From Bradyrhizobium diazoefficiens (GTDB taxonomy: Bacteria; Pseudomonadota; Alphaproteobacteria; Rhizobiales; Xanthobacteraceae), in NCBI RefSeq assembly GCF_018129965.1, contig NZ_JAFCKW010000042.1, forward strand, positions 1 through 35,956: a stretch of 35,956 bases of DNA, read 5' to 3'. Position numbers and translations under genes: made by a program. This document shows, one piece after another, positions 1 to 8,876 of this stretch. Every line of letters begins with the position of its first letter. Within the stretch, counting starts at the first letter, position 1. Under the pieces are notes generated by a model that saw only the letters and a program-made list of their open reading frames with translations, searched no databases and was not told the origin of the DNA.

Positions 1-122
1 ATCCAGCCAGCATCTTGAATCACAATCCGCCAAAAACCGGAATCCCTCCGATTCAATTTAGCCAGGAAATGCTCTAGGGTTGCTGCCTTTGCAAGACGTA
101 TCGAAAGCAGCGTAGCTGCCTC

Positions 123-797
123 CTACTCGTTCCGCGCGATCGCGGTGAGCCTGGTCATGTTCCGCAGCAGGATGCGGCCGCGCTGGAGATCGAGGATCGC
201 CTCCTTGCGCCAGGCCTGAAGCTGGCGGTTGACGCTTTCGCGGGCGGCGCCGACGAAGACCCCGAGCTGCTCCTGCGAGATGTGCACCTCGGATCCGAAA
301 TCGGCGGCGAGCGCGCAGAGTCGCCGCGCCAGGCGCACCGGCAGCGGCTGTAGCATGGATTCCTCCATGCGCTCGCTCTGCCAGCGAATGCGCTGGCACA
401 GCAGTGCGATGATCTTGATCGCGACCTTCGGCTCCCGCTCGAGAAAGGCGAGGAAGTCTTCGCGCCGCAGCACGAACAATTCGCTGGCTTCGCCCGCGGT
501 CGCGTCCGCGGTGCGGCTCTGGCCATCCAGTACCGCGACCTCGCCGAACAGATCGCCCGGGCCCATGAAGTTGAGTGTCAGCCGGCTGCCGTCGGAGGCC
601 CCGGTCTCGATGCGGACCTGGCCGCGGCGCACGCCGAACAGCGCGTCGCCCGGATCACCCTTCTGGAACAGCACTTCGCCATTCCCCAGATGCTGGGTGT
701 GGCAGAGATTGGACAATCGCTGCAGTTCGTCCGCGCCGAGATCAGCGAACATCGCGTTCATTTTCAGGATGACCGCAAATTCGGCCTGCTTGCTCAT
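123..797 (-). CDS. Crp/Fnr-family transcriptional regulator, cNMP-binding type
   Basis: This 224-aa protein has the two CRP domains. The N-terminal cyclic-nucleotide jelly roll spans about residues 12-125 and the winged HTH about 150-215. The phosphate-binding cassette is well kept: FGE at 84-86 and RT at 95-96 match the Gly-Glu and Arg-Thr/Ser that hold cAMP in true CRPs. It has no Fnr-type N-terminal Cys cluster. The recognition helix reads ARESVNRQL, with the Arg-Glu seen in regulators that bind TGTGA-like half sites. It is inferred to be a cytoplasmic cAMP- or cGMP-responsive DNA-binding dimer. It is transcribed divergently from the AsmA gene, and a nucleotide cyclase lies 2.6 kb away. 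The ATG at 797 gives a normal family length. The family is certain; the ligand and regulon are not. Confidence 0.93.
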   Translation of the reverse strand: MSKQAEFAVILKMNAMFADLGADELQRLSNLCHTQHLGNGEVLFQKGDPGDALFGVRRGQVRIETGASDGSRLTLNFMGPGDLFGEVAVLDGQSRTADATAGEASELFVLRREDFLAFLEREPKVAIKIIALLCQRIRWQSERMEESMLQPLPVRLARRLCALAADFGSEVHISQEQLGVFVGAARESVNRQLQAWRKEAILDLQRGRILLRNMTRLTAIARNE

Positions 798-834
798 TTC
801 AACGTCCTCGTGAACTTTCCTGACCAGTGTCCCT

Positions 835-875
835 GGCCAATTTCCCTGATAAATTTCCTGGTAATTTCATTGGCC
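835..875. promoter_or_regulatory. Inverted repeat with internal direct repeats upstream of the Crp-family gene
   Basis: Perfect 7-bp arms GGCCAAT (835-841) and ATTGGCC (869-875) flank an AT-rich core. The core region carries three AATTTC copies starting at 839, 852 and 863. It lies 38-78 bp upstream of the regulator's start codon, in the divergent intergenic region shared with the AsmA gene, where an operator or promoter would be expected. It does not match the CRP consensus. Its role is inferred from position and symmetry only. Confidence 0.35.
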
Positions 876-1081
876 GATCGCCGAGACGCACCGACGTCAG
901 CATCGCGTAAAACCGCGCCGGGGAAGTGTGCCATAAGTCACATAACTTTACAGCTCTCCCGGACTATTTTTGCGCACTTGGAGCGGGTTCCCGTCCGGGG
1001 ATAAGCTCTCGCGCAAAGGGCGGACGCACAGTTCGGTAATCTGCCGCATTCGAATCGCTTGTCCGTCGTTGGAAAGTCGAC

Positions 1082-3169
1082 ATGAGAGCAGTGAAATTCG
1101 CCGGCGCGGCGCTGGGCGCCATCATCATCGTGATCGCACTCCTTCTGGTGGTCGGAATCCCCTCGGGCTTCCTGACCTCGACGATTGCGTCGCGGGTCGA
1201 GAGCGCCACCGGCTATCGCCTGTCGATCGACGGCACCACGAGGATCAGCCTGTGGCCGACGCTGAACGTCACGCTGAGCGACCTCACGCTGGAGGATTCG
1301 AAGGACCGCAGCGGCATCACGCGCGTCACGGTCGATCGCGTGCAGGCCGACATGTCGCTCGCCAGCGTCTGGTCGGGCCGTCCCGAGATCCGCGAGCTCG
1401 TCGTCACCCATCCCGTGCTCTACCAGCCGCTGCTGCGTGAACGCCTGCCGAATGCCGGCTCGTCGAAGCCACTCACGCACGACATGGATGGCGCGAGCAT
1501 CGACCGCGTCAAGATCGCCGATGGCGAGGTTGCCTTCGCGCGCATACGCGATCGCGTCGAGGGCCGCATCAGCGCCATCAACGCCGACGCGATCGTCGGC
1601 CGCGACCGCAAGGTCAGCATCACCGGCACCGCGCGCGTCGGCGAGCACCCGGCCAAATTCGACATCAAGGCGACCACGCCGGCGCCGCCGATCGACCGGC
1701 CGACCCTCCCGGTGGATTTCGTGATCGACATGCCGGACGTGCTGACGTCGCAGCTCGCCGGCCGGGCCGAGATGCGGCTGAACGGCGATGTCGTGATGAT
1801 CAACGGCCTGCACGGCACGCTCGGCGATGGCGCATTCAACGGCTGGGCCTCGGTCGATATCGCGAGCAAGCCTCTGGTCAAGGTCGACCTCGATTTCCAG
1901 CGGCTCGCGATTGCGCTGGCGAAGACGCCCGATGGCGCCTCCGGACAGCCCTGGAGCAATGCGCCGATCGACGTCTCCGGGCTCAACTATGTCGACGCGC
2001 AAATCAGGATCTCGGCCAACGAGGCCGTGATCGGCGATGCGCGCTTTTCGCCGCTTGCGCTCGATGCAAAGCTTGCCGGCGGCGTGCTGAAGGCGGGCAC
2101 CGCCAATCTTGGCGCCTATGGCGGTCAGGTCTCGGGCGAGGTGATCCTGGACGCGACCAGCGGCGCGCCGAGCTTTGCCATGCATTCCGATCTCGTCGGC
2201 GTGCGCGCGCTGCCGCTGCTGCAGGGCCTCGCCGAATTCGACCGTATCGACGGCAAGCTGCAGGCCAAGCTCGCGCTGCGCAGCGCGGGCACCAGCCAGC
2301 GCGCGCTGATGGCGAACATGCAGGGCACTGCGTTCGTCAATTTCCAGGACGGCGCCATCCGCGGCATCAACGTCGCGCAGATGATCCGTTCGCTGACGTC
2401 GGGCACGCTGTCCGGCTGGCAGGGCAGCCAAAACAACGGCCAGGAACAGAGCACGGATCTGTCGCAGCTCTCGGCCTCGTTCCGCATCGACAAGGGCCAG
2501 GCTGTGACGACCGATCTCAATCTGGTCGGACCACTGGTGCGCGTCACCGGCACCGGCACCATCGCGCTCGACACCAAGATGATGGGTTTTCGCGTCGAGC
2601 CGAAACTCGTGATGACGACGGAAGGCCAGGGCCGCACCTCCGAGCCGGTCGGCTTCGGGATTCCCGTGATGATCACGGGCAGCTGGTCGCAGCCGCGGAT
2701 CTACCCTGATATGGCCGGCATGCTGGACAATCCGGACGCCGCCTATGCCAAGCTGCGCGAGATGGGCAAGGGCCTGTTCGGCCCCGACGGTGCCGGGCTT
2801 GGAAACATCCTGGGCAGCCTCGGCAATCTCGGCCTCGGCGGCACCGCCGCGCCGGGTGGCAGCCCCGCCGCTCCCGGCAATGCGAATCCGCAGACACAGC
2901 AGCCGGGACAGACCAATCTGCTCGGCGGTCCCCTGGGCGAGGCGATCGGAAACCTGATCCAGCAGGGGCTGTCCGGCGGCACGGGCGCCAATGCCGGCAC
3001 GGCGCCAGGCACCGGCCGCAGCCGCAGCCTGCCGGCAACGCCGAGCAACCCCGCACCGCAGGCTTCTCCGGCGCCCCCGGCAACTCAGGGCCAGGACGAC
3101 CCGGCGGTGGCGCAGGAGGACAGCCAGCCGATGAACGACGTGCTGCGGCAGCTCTTCAACAATCGATGA
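1082..3169 (+). CDS. AsmA family protein
   Basis: This 695-aa protein has an N-terminal membrane anchor (about residues 7-28) followed by a long, mostly beta periplasmic region. The start after the anchor (ATGYRLSIDG, then SLWPTLNVTLSDL) is the classic AsmA N-terminal pattern. The AsmA C-terminal domain covers roughly residues 390-560, and the last 100 or so residues are a Gly/Pro/Ala/Gln-rich low-complexity tail. AsmA-like proteins are bridge-like inner-membrane proteins linked to phospholipid traffic to the outer membrane and to envelope homeostasis. The ATG at 1082 follows a GGAAAG ribosome-binding site and places the anchor at the N-terminus. The gene is divergent from the Crp-family gene. 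The specific cargo cannot be read from sequence. Confidence 0.9.
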   Translation: MRAVKFAGAALGAIIIVIALLLVVGIPSGFLTSTIASRVESATGYRLSIDGTTRISLWPTLNVTLSDLTLEDSKDRSGITRVTVDRVQADMSLASVWSGRPEIRELVVTHPVLYQPLLRERLPNAGSSKPLTHDMDGASIDRVKIADGEVAFARIRDRVEGRISAINADAIVGRDRKVSITGTARVGEHPAKFDIKATTPAPPIDRPTLPVDFVIDMPDVLTSQLAGRAEMRLNGDVVMINGLHGTLGDGAFNGWASVDIASKPLVKVDLDFQRLAIALAKTPDGASGQPWSNAPIDVSGLNYVDAQIRISANEAVIGDARFSPLALDAKLAGGVLKAGTANLGAYGGQVSGEVILDATSGAPSFAMHSDLVGVRALPLLQGLAEFDRIDGKLQAKLALRSAGTSQRALMANMQGTAFVNFQDGAIRGINVAQMIRSLTSGTLSGWQGSQNNGQEQSTDLSQLSASFRIDKGQAVTTDLNLVGPLVRVTGTGTIALDTKMMGFRVEPKLVMTTEGQGRTSEPVGFGIPVMITGSWSQPRIYPDMAGMLDNPDAAYAKLREMGKGLFGPDGAGLGNILGSLGNLGLGGTAAPGGSPAAPGNANPQTQQPGQTNLLGGPLGEAIGNLIQQGLSGGTGANAGTAPGTGRSRSLPATPSNPAPQASPAPPATQGQDDPAVAQEDSQPMNDVLRQLFNNR

Positions 3170-3417
3170 TGGGCGGACCAACGGGCTGGACTCCACGCTC
3201 ACCCTTTACATCGGCTTCCCGATCCGCAGCTTCATCCGAACGGATGAGGGAGGGCGTACATCCTGCGGAAATCCACCAATCTGCCATCCCGCCATGCATT
3301 CACAACGGGTAACCACGCCGGCCGGTCCGGCGGTCCTGCGGCCCGAATTATGCTAGAAGGGCGCCGGGCCGGTACGGCCCGTAGCGCCGGCGTCGAGGAC
3401 GGCGCGAGAGGATCCGG

Positions 3418-5865
3418 ATGGCGGGAGCGACAGACAAGACACGGTTTCTGCGCGAGGGCCTGTTCGCCAAATACGTCGTCTCCCTCGTCGGCCTCGTCGT
3501 GTTCGTGCTTGCCGTCAACGGCGCGATGGAGACCTGGATCTCCTACCGCGCCACCAAGGCCCAGCTGACCGACGGGCTGGAGGACAAGGCGCAAGGTGCC
3601 GCCAGGCGGATGGAGCAGTCCATCTCCGAGCTCGAGCGCCAGATCAGCTGGGTGACGCGGGCGAGCCAGGATACGCTGGAGAAGCGCCGCGCCGACTACG
3701 CCGCGCTGCTGCACCAGGTCTCGGTCGTCACCCAGCTGTTCCAGCTCAACGGCGAGGGCCACGAGGTGCTGCGCGTCTCGCGCCAGTCGACCTCGACCGG
3801 CGGCAATGCCGACCTCTCCCGCGACATCCGCTTCACCGACACCGTCGCCCGCGGCGTCAGCTATGCGCCGGCCTGGTTCGTCGAACAGACGCCGATGATG
3901 TCGATCTCCGTGGCGCATTCCGGCTTCAACGCCGGCGTCACCGTGGCCGAGATCGACCTCAGCTTTCTCTCCGACTTCCTGTCCGATACCCAGGTCGGCA
4001 AGGCCGCGTTCGCCTATGTGGTGGATCCGCGCGGCCGCGTGCTGGCGACCTCGTCGAGGGGGCCCGAGGTCGGCAAGGATCTGTCGAAGCTGCCGCAGGT
4101 GGCGGCCGCGATCGCGCCGGGGCGCGCGCCCGACACGTCGGGCACCGATGTCAACGGCCATTCGGTGATGAGCGCCGCGAGCACCGTGCCGAAGCTCGGC
4201 TGGAGCGTGCTGTTCGAGCAGCCGACCGCGCAGGCCCTGATGCCGATCCGCGACCAGCTGGTGCGCATCGCGCTGCTGATCGGGATGGGCCTGATGGTCG
4301 CGATCCTCGCGGGCACGCTGCTGGCGCGCCGCATGATCATCCCGATCACCGCGCTGCGCGACGGCGCGCACAGGCTCGGCGAGGGCGATTTCAGCCACCG
4401 CATCGCCGTGCACACCTCCGACGAGCTGGAAGACCTCGCCAGCCAGTTCAACCGCATGGCCGGCCAGCTCCAGGAGACCTATTCGGACCTCGAGACCAAG
4501 GTCGAGGAACGCACCCGCGACCTCGCGCAGTCGATCAACGAGCTGAAGGTGCTCGAAGAGGTCGGCCGCGCCGTCGCCTCCTCGCTCGATCTCAACGCCG
4601 TGCTGCCGACCATCGCCGCGCGCGCGATCGAGATCACCCATGCCGACGCAGTGCTGATCTACGGCTTTGATGCCGGAACGCACCGCTTCAATCTGGTGGA
4701 CTCGAACGGCATCGACAGATCCGCCGATGGCGCCCATGTCACCATCGAGCAAGGCGACAACATCCTCAGCGATGCCGCCGCTAGCTGTGAGCCGATTGCG
4801 CTGGCCGATCTCGACCAGGCCGCCGAGCAGCCGCTGCGCGATGTCGCGATCGCGGCCGGCTTCCACTCGGTGCTGGTGGTGCCGCTGGTCGACCAGCAGG
4901 GCACGCTCGGCTCGCTCGTGGTGCTGCGCCGGGCCCGCGGCGAATTCGCCGGCAGCCTCATCGGCCTGATGCGCACCTTCGCCAACCAGGCGGTGCTGGC
5001 GATGCGCAACGCGCGGCTGTTCACCGAGGTCGACGCCAAGGGCCGCGAGCTTTCCGCGGCGCACGAAACCGTGCGCGCCCAGGCCGACAAGCTCAAGCAG
5101 CAGACCGAGCAGCTCAAGGACTGGAACAGATCGCTGGAGGAGCGCGTCCAGACCCAGCTCGGCGAGATCGAGCGGATCCGCAAGCTCGAGCGCTTCCTGG
5201 CGCCGCAGGTGGCGCAGCTCATCGCCTCCTCCGACAGCCCGGAAGGGCTGCTGACCAGCCAGCGCCGCGAGGTGACCGTGGTGTTCTGCGATTTGCGCGG
5301 CTTCACCGCGTTCACCGAAGCGACCGAGCCGGAGGAGGCGATGAACGTGCTGCGCGAATATCACGCCGCGCTCGGCACGCTGATCTTCAAATACGAGGGC
5401 ACGCTCGACAAATATGCCGGCGACGGCGTGATGATCCTGTTCAACGCGCCGATCCAGTTCGAGGACCACACCAAACGCGCCGTGAAGATGGCGGTGGAGA
5501 TGCGCGACACGATCGGCCCCCTGACCGAGCGCTGGCGCAACCGCGGGCATAGCCTCGGCTTCGGCATCGGCATCGCTGTCGGCTATGCCACGCTCGGCCA
5601 GGTCGGCTTCGAGCAGCGGCTGGAATATGCCGCGATCGGCAGCGTCACCAACCTCGCCTCCCGCCTCTGCGGCGAAGCCAAGCCCAACCAGATCGTGGCC
5701 AGCCGCCGCGTCTACGGCATCGTCGAGCCCTGGGTCGACGCGCGCCCCCTCGACGATCTCCAGCTCAAGGGCTTCAACCATCCCGTGCTGGCGATGGAGA
5801 TTTTGAGCTGGCGCGAGGACGGGGAGACTGTGGTGGATGCGGCTGCGGCACGGCGGCGCGGGTAG
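3418..5865 (+). CDS. Membrane-bound class III adenylate/guanylate cyclase with HAMP and GAF domains
   Basis: This 815-aa sensor cyclase has TM1 at about 16-36, a periplasmic Cache-like sensor (about 40-280), TM2 at about 285-305 and a HAMP domain (about 303-360). A GAF domain (about 380-530), a coiled coil (about 540-600) and a class III catalytic domain (about 615-800) follow. Metal-binding Asp residues are present at D625 (FCDLRGFT) and D669 (KYAGDG), the substrate Lys at K665, and the transition-state Asn and Arg at N745 and R749. The position that holds Asp or Thr/Ser in typical adenylate cyclases is Ala738, so nucleotide preference is open. It is inferred to make cAMP (or cGMP) in the cytoplasm in response to a periplasmic signal. 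An AGAGGA ribosome-binding site precedes the ATG. The nearby Crp-family regulator is a plausible receiver. Confidence 0.93.
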   Translation: MAGATDKTRFLREGLFAKYVVSLVGLVVFVLAVNGAMETWISYRATKAQLTDGLEDKAQGAARRMEQSISELERQISWVTRASQDTLEKRRADYAALLHQVSVVTQLFQLNGEGHEVLRVSRQSTSTGGNADLSRDIRFTDTVARGVSYAPAWFVEQTPMMSISVAHSGFNAGVTVAEIDLSFLSDFLSDTQVGKAAFAYVVDPRGRVLATSSRGPEVGKDLSKLPQVAAAIAPGRAPDTSGTDVNGHSVMSAASTVPKLGWSVLFEQPTAQALMPIRDQLVRIALLIGMGLMVAILAGTLLARRMIIPITALRDGAHRLGEGDFSHRIAVHTSDELEDLASQFNRMAGQLQETYSDLETKVEERTRDLAQSINELKVLEEVGRAVASSLDLNAVLPTIAARAIEITHADAVLIYGFDAGTHRFNLVDSNGIDRSADGAHVTIEQGDNILSDAAASCEPIALADLDQAAEQPLRDVAIAAGFHSVLVVPLVDQQGTLGSLVVLRRARGEFAGSLIGLMRTFANQAVLAMRNARLFTEVDAKGRELSAAHETVRAQADKLKQQTEQLKDWNRSLEERVQTQLGEIERIRKLERFLAPQVAQLIASSDSPEGLLTSQRREVTVVFCDLRGFTAFTEATEPEEAMNVLREYHAALGTLIFKYEGTLDKYAGDGVMILFNAPIQFEDHTKRAVKMAVEMRDTIGPLTERWRNRGHSLGFGIGIAVGYATLGQVGFEQRLEYAAIGSVTNLASRLCGEAKPNQIVASRRVYGIVEPWVDARPLDDLQLKGFNHPVLAMEILSWREDGETVVDAAAARRRG

Positions 5866-6092
5866 CTCGCGCTGACATTCCGCTGAACCTGTAAGAGATC
5901 CTTACAAGTTGACCCCGCGCGATCAAAAAATTCGAAAACAACCCCATGCACAGTAGCCGGGGCTGCGAGATCAATGACTTACGCGAGCGGGGGCGCGCGT
6001 TGACACGTCGGGCAATACACCGGCAGAATGGCATGATCGGAAATGGTGCTGAACTTGGTCGCGCCCAACGTGCGACTGCGTAAGCGAGCCCA

Positions 6093-7394
6093 TCACGCCC
6101 CCCGCTTCGGCCCGATTGCCTCGAACGCTGCCTTCTGCGCGTCGCTCAGATCGGTCTGGAAATCGTCGAGCGCATCGGTGACGTCCTTGACCGCTTGCAG
6201 CATCGTTTCCAGCCGCGCCTTCACCGCGGCGAGGCGGGCCTGCGGTGTCGCGGCGGTATTTGACGGGCATGCGCTGAGCGTCTGCAGGGTGCGCAGCGTG
6301 GTGTCCTAGAGCACGTCGAGCCGGGCGCGGCCGACGTCATCGAGCTTGAGCGTGGCGGCGATCTCGGCGGCAGGCCATTGCTGCTGCACCAGCTGCTCGT
6401 ACTGGCGCTGGGCCTGCGTATCATAACGGGGATCATAGCCGGGCTCGCAGGCGGCGGAGGCTTGCGCGTCCTTGCGTTGCATCGCCGCGAGCACGGCGCG
6501 GCGCTCCTTCGCGAGCGACTCGAATTTCGCCTTCTGGCCGTCGTCGAGGAGAGCTTCGAATTTGGCGAGCGGCGGCGCGAGCGCGTCGGTGGCCTTGATC
6601 ATGGCCTCGAGGCGCGTCTGCATCAAGCCGAGGCGCGCCAAGGCGTTGGCCGGCGGCTGCGCCGCGCAGGCGGTGCGGATGGTGTCGCGCGCAGCACTCC
6701 ATGCGGCGGCGAGATCGTCGAGCGCGGTGCGTTGCACTTCGTTCGGCTGCACGGCGCTCGCGATGCGATCGACCGGCAGGCCGCCGGTGTCGCTGGCGTC
6801 GCAGACGGACTCCAGCGTCGGGACCTTTCGTCCGCGCTTGCCTTGCGACGCGGCGTAGGCGGCGAATTCGGGCGCCGCATAGGGCGCGAAGATCGCGGCA
6901 TAGATGTCGCCATAGCCGTAGAGCGAGAGGCTGGTGGCATCGCCAAGGATGATTGCGTTGGTCAGATCGTCATGCGCGAACGGCCAGAACACCGGCCCGA
7001 CCCAGCCATAGCTGCCGTCGGGATGGCGCCACCAGCCCTGCGGGCGGCGGCCGCCGTGCCAGCCGGACAGCGCGGCCTGCGCCGTGAGCGCCGCGCGGAT
7101 GATGGTGGGGTTGGCGGGCTGGCTGCGCGCGGCGTCGCGCAGACCTTGGCGCGGGTCTTGTGGTCGCAGCGCCGCGGCGCGATATGGGCCTTTCCGCACC
7201 GCCATGCGGGAATGGCGCAGGCGCGACAGGCCGAGGACGTGGCCGACCGCGAAACGCGCAACGCCGAGCGGACCGCCGCGAATACCGAACCTCGCCTCGG
7301 CTGGGGTCGGCAGCAGCAGGGCCAGACCGGCGAGGGCGCTGGCCGCCAGCGCCAGTCGCAGGCGTGACCCAGACATGACCGCTGACCTGACCAT
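6093..7394 (-). pseudogene. Secreted LTXXQ/Spy-like repeat protein, interrupted by an in-frame amber codon
   Basis: An open frame starts at the ATG at 7394, which has a strong GGAGGAGG ribosome-binding site. It encodes a signal peptide (SGSRLRLALAAS through LLLPTPAEA) and a Trp/Tyr-rich middle region. A helical domain resembling the LTXXQ/CpxP-Spy family follows (VQRTALDDL through DDGQKAKFESL). A second copy of this domain begins at VGRARLDVL but meets a TAG at 6306-6308. The same frame then stays open for 70 more codons (DTTLRTLQTL to AIGPKRGA) and completes the second domain, with AFEAI matching KFESL of the first copy. A single substitution (CAG or GAG to TAG) therefore explains the break. 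The intact protein would be about 433 aa. The product ending at the TAG would lose most of the second domain. A sequencing error is the main alternative. Confidence 0.75.
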
Positions 7395-7491
7395 CCTGGC
7401 CTCCTCCAGCGCCAAGCGCACCGCGTCGCAAGGGAAGAGACTCAGTGAGGAACCAAAGGTTCCGTGCGCGGAAGAGGCAGTGCGCCGCGGC

Positions 7492-7619
7492 CGTCATTCC
7501 GGGGCGTCGCGCAGCGACGAGCTATGATGCGCATCTGCGCATCTGAGAATCCATCGCAGCAGCATTGTCGCGGCTAAATGGATTCCGGGTTCGCGCCAAG
7601 GGCGCGCCCCGGAATGACG
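7492..7619. repeat. Palindromic intergenic repeat, CGTCATTCC family
   Basis: The ends are perfect 13-bp inverted repeats: CGTCATTCCGGGG (7492-7504) and CCCCGGAATGACG (7607-7619). GAATCCAT and ATGGATTCC arms lie inside. The element at 26556-26659 is built the same way. It lies between two minus-strand genes and has no coding capacity. Confidence 0.8.
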
Positions 7620-7645
7620 AGCTGTTGCTGGGATGGAGCGGAGGA

Positions 7646-7691
7646 CCGAAGCGGCTTCGGCCGCGCAGTCGGGACAAGCCCGGGCATGACG
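7646..7691. repeat. 46-bp GC-rich repeat, second copy inverted at 13859-13904
   Basis: This 46-bp stretch matches the reverse complement of 13859-13904 with two mismatches by my reading. It contains the palindrome CCGAAGCGGCTTCGG and ends in GCCCGGGCATGACG. It follows the preceding repeat directly, downstream of the LysM gene's stop codon. Confidence 0.75.
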
Positions 7692-7707
7692 AGAGGAGAG
7701 ACCGTCT

Positions 7708-8694
7708 TCACTCCGCCTTTGGCGGCATCACGAAGGTCTGGCCTGGATAGATCAGGTTGGGATTGTGGATCTTGTCGCGGTTGGCGTTGAAGATCACGGC
7801 GTAGCGGGCGCCGTCGCCATAGGCGAGCCGGCTGAGGGTCCACAGGCTGTCGCCGCGGGCGATCACCCGGCTGCCCGCATCCGCGGGCGCGCGGTTGAAG
7901 ATGTCCGCGGGCGAGGCCGATGCGACCGTCGTGGCCGCGGGCGCGGAAGGCGCGCGGGCCATCAGGCGCGGTTTGGGTGCACCCGTCAGCCGGGGCCGCG
8001 GTTTGTCCGATGCGGAGGCGACGCGCTGGGATGGAAGCGTCGCGACGACATCGGATTTGTCGTCCGGCTTGTCGGCCTGCTTCGCCTCCGGCCTCGCGGC
8101 GGGCGCGGGCGGCGCGGCTTCGGCGACGGTCACCGGCATGGTGCGGACGGATTGCGTGACCGTGCCGTCGGGCGATTTCGCGCGCAGGGTCAGTTCATAG
8201 GAGCCGGCGGGAAGCTTTGGCGGGGTCATCACGAACTGGCCGGAGGCATCGGCCACCACGCTATCCAGCGGCTGGCCGTCGCGCAGCAGCTCGACCTTCG
8301 CGCCTGGCGCGGCCTGGCCGGCGATCACCGCGGCCTCGCCGTTGCCTTCGATGCGGCCGACGTCGAAACGGGGGCCGGGATCGGTCGCGGCCGCCTGCGG
8401 CCTTGCCGGCACGAGATCGGCCAGCGCGGTGACCTGCTTCTGCGTCTCGGCCATCGCATCCGGCTTCGGCGCGGGCGCCTGAGACGGCGCCGGCGATGCG
8501 ACGGCAGCGAGCTTCGGTGCGTCCGGTTTGGCCTCGGGTCTGGCTTCCGGCTTGCTCTCGGGTCTGGCCATTGCGACCTCGGTCGTCGCCCCGCCCGGCA
8601 ACAGGCGGCGCAGCTCGGTAGGGCCGATCACCAGCACGGTGCCGACAATTGCGAGCAGACAGAATGCGAGGAAGGCCTTGGTGGCGGTCATCAT
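7708..8694 (-). CDS. LysM peptidoglycan-binding domain protein
   Basis: This 328-aa envelope protein begins with a signal anchor (about residues 6-25). A Pro/Ala/Lys/Glu-rich linker with repeated KPEARPEAK-like units follows, then a Big/Ig-like beta-sandwich (about 108-195, VIAGQAAPGAKVELLRDG). After a second disordered linker comes a C-terminal LysM domain at about 277-325 (VIARGDSLWTLSRLAYGDG through NPNLIYPGQTF). LysM binds GlcNAc-containing peptidoglycan, so the protein is inferred to sit in the periplasm, tethered to the inner membrane and attached to the wall. The arrangement is common in Rhizobiales. No enzymatic domain is visible. The start may be either of two adjacent ATGs (8694 or 8691). 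Confidence 0.9.
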   Translation of the reverse strand: MMTATKAFLAFCLLAIVGTVLVIGPTELRRLLPGGATTEVAMARPESKPEARPEAKPDAPKLAAVASPAPSQAPAPKPDAMAETQKQVTALADLVPARPQAAATDPGPRFDVGRIEGNGEAAVIAGQAAPGAKVELLRDGQPLDSVVADASGQFVMTPPKLPAGSYELTLRAKSPDGTVTQSVRTMPVTVAEAAPPAPAARPEAKQADKPDDKSDVVATLPSQRVASASDKPRPRLTGAPKPRLMARAPSAPAATTVASASPADIFNRAPADAGSRVIARGDSLWTLSRLAYGDGARYAVIFNANRDKIHNPNLIYPGQTFVMPPKAE

Positions 8695-8876
8695 CAGAAA
8701 CGAACCCCGGATCGCAAAAATCAGCCGATGGCTGCAAACTGCGCCGATTTGGCTACGGCAGCAAGACGGTCGATCGACCGGCGCCGTGTTCCCGCGCGCG
8801 CCCGATGAACCGGCAAGGCCCCGTTGGCGTCAAATCACCGAGGCCGCATTGCGGCATGTTGTTCGAGGACGCCCCC

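Noticed and set aside
1..122. Window edge before the Crp-family stop codon
   Set aside because: I found no convincing coding frame, RNA or terminator there.
938..3202. A 754-codon open frame on the minus strand across the AsmA gene
   Set aside because: It lies fully antisense to a clearly recognisable AsmA protein and has the Arg/Ala/His-rich composition produced by GC-rich third positions.
3232..5781. An 849-codon minus-strand open frame across the cyclase gene
   Set aside because: Antisense shadow of a protein with intact HAMP, GAF and cyclase motifs, with low-complexity composition and no domain.
5866..6092. Gap after the cyclase gene, with a GTTGACACGTCGGGCAATAC stretch that felt familiar as a bradyrhizobial repeat
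   Set aside because: I could not find a second copy or clear inverted arms in this window, so I do not list it as a repeat.
7492..7691. Considered as a CRISPR array because repeats cluster
   Set aside because: The units are inverted and of different families, without regular repeat-spacer periodicity or nearby cas genes.
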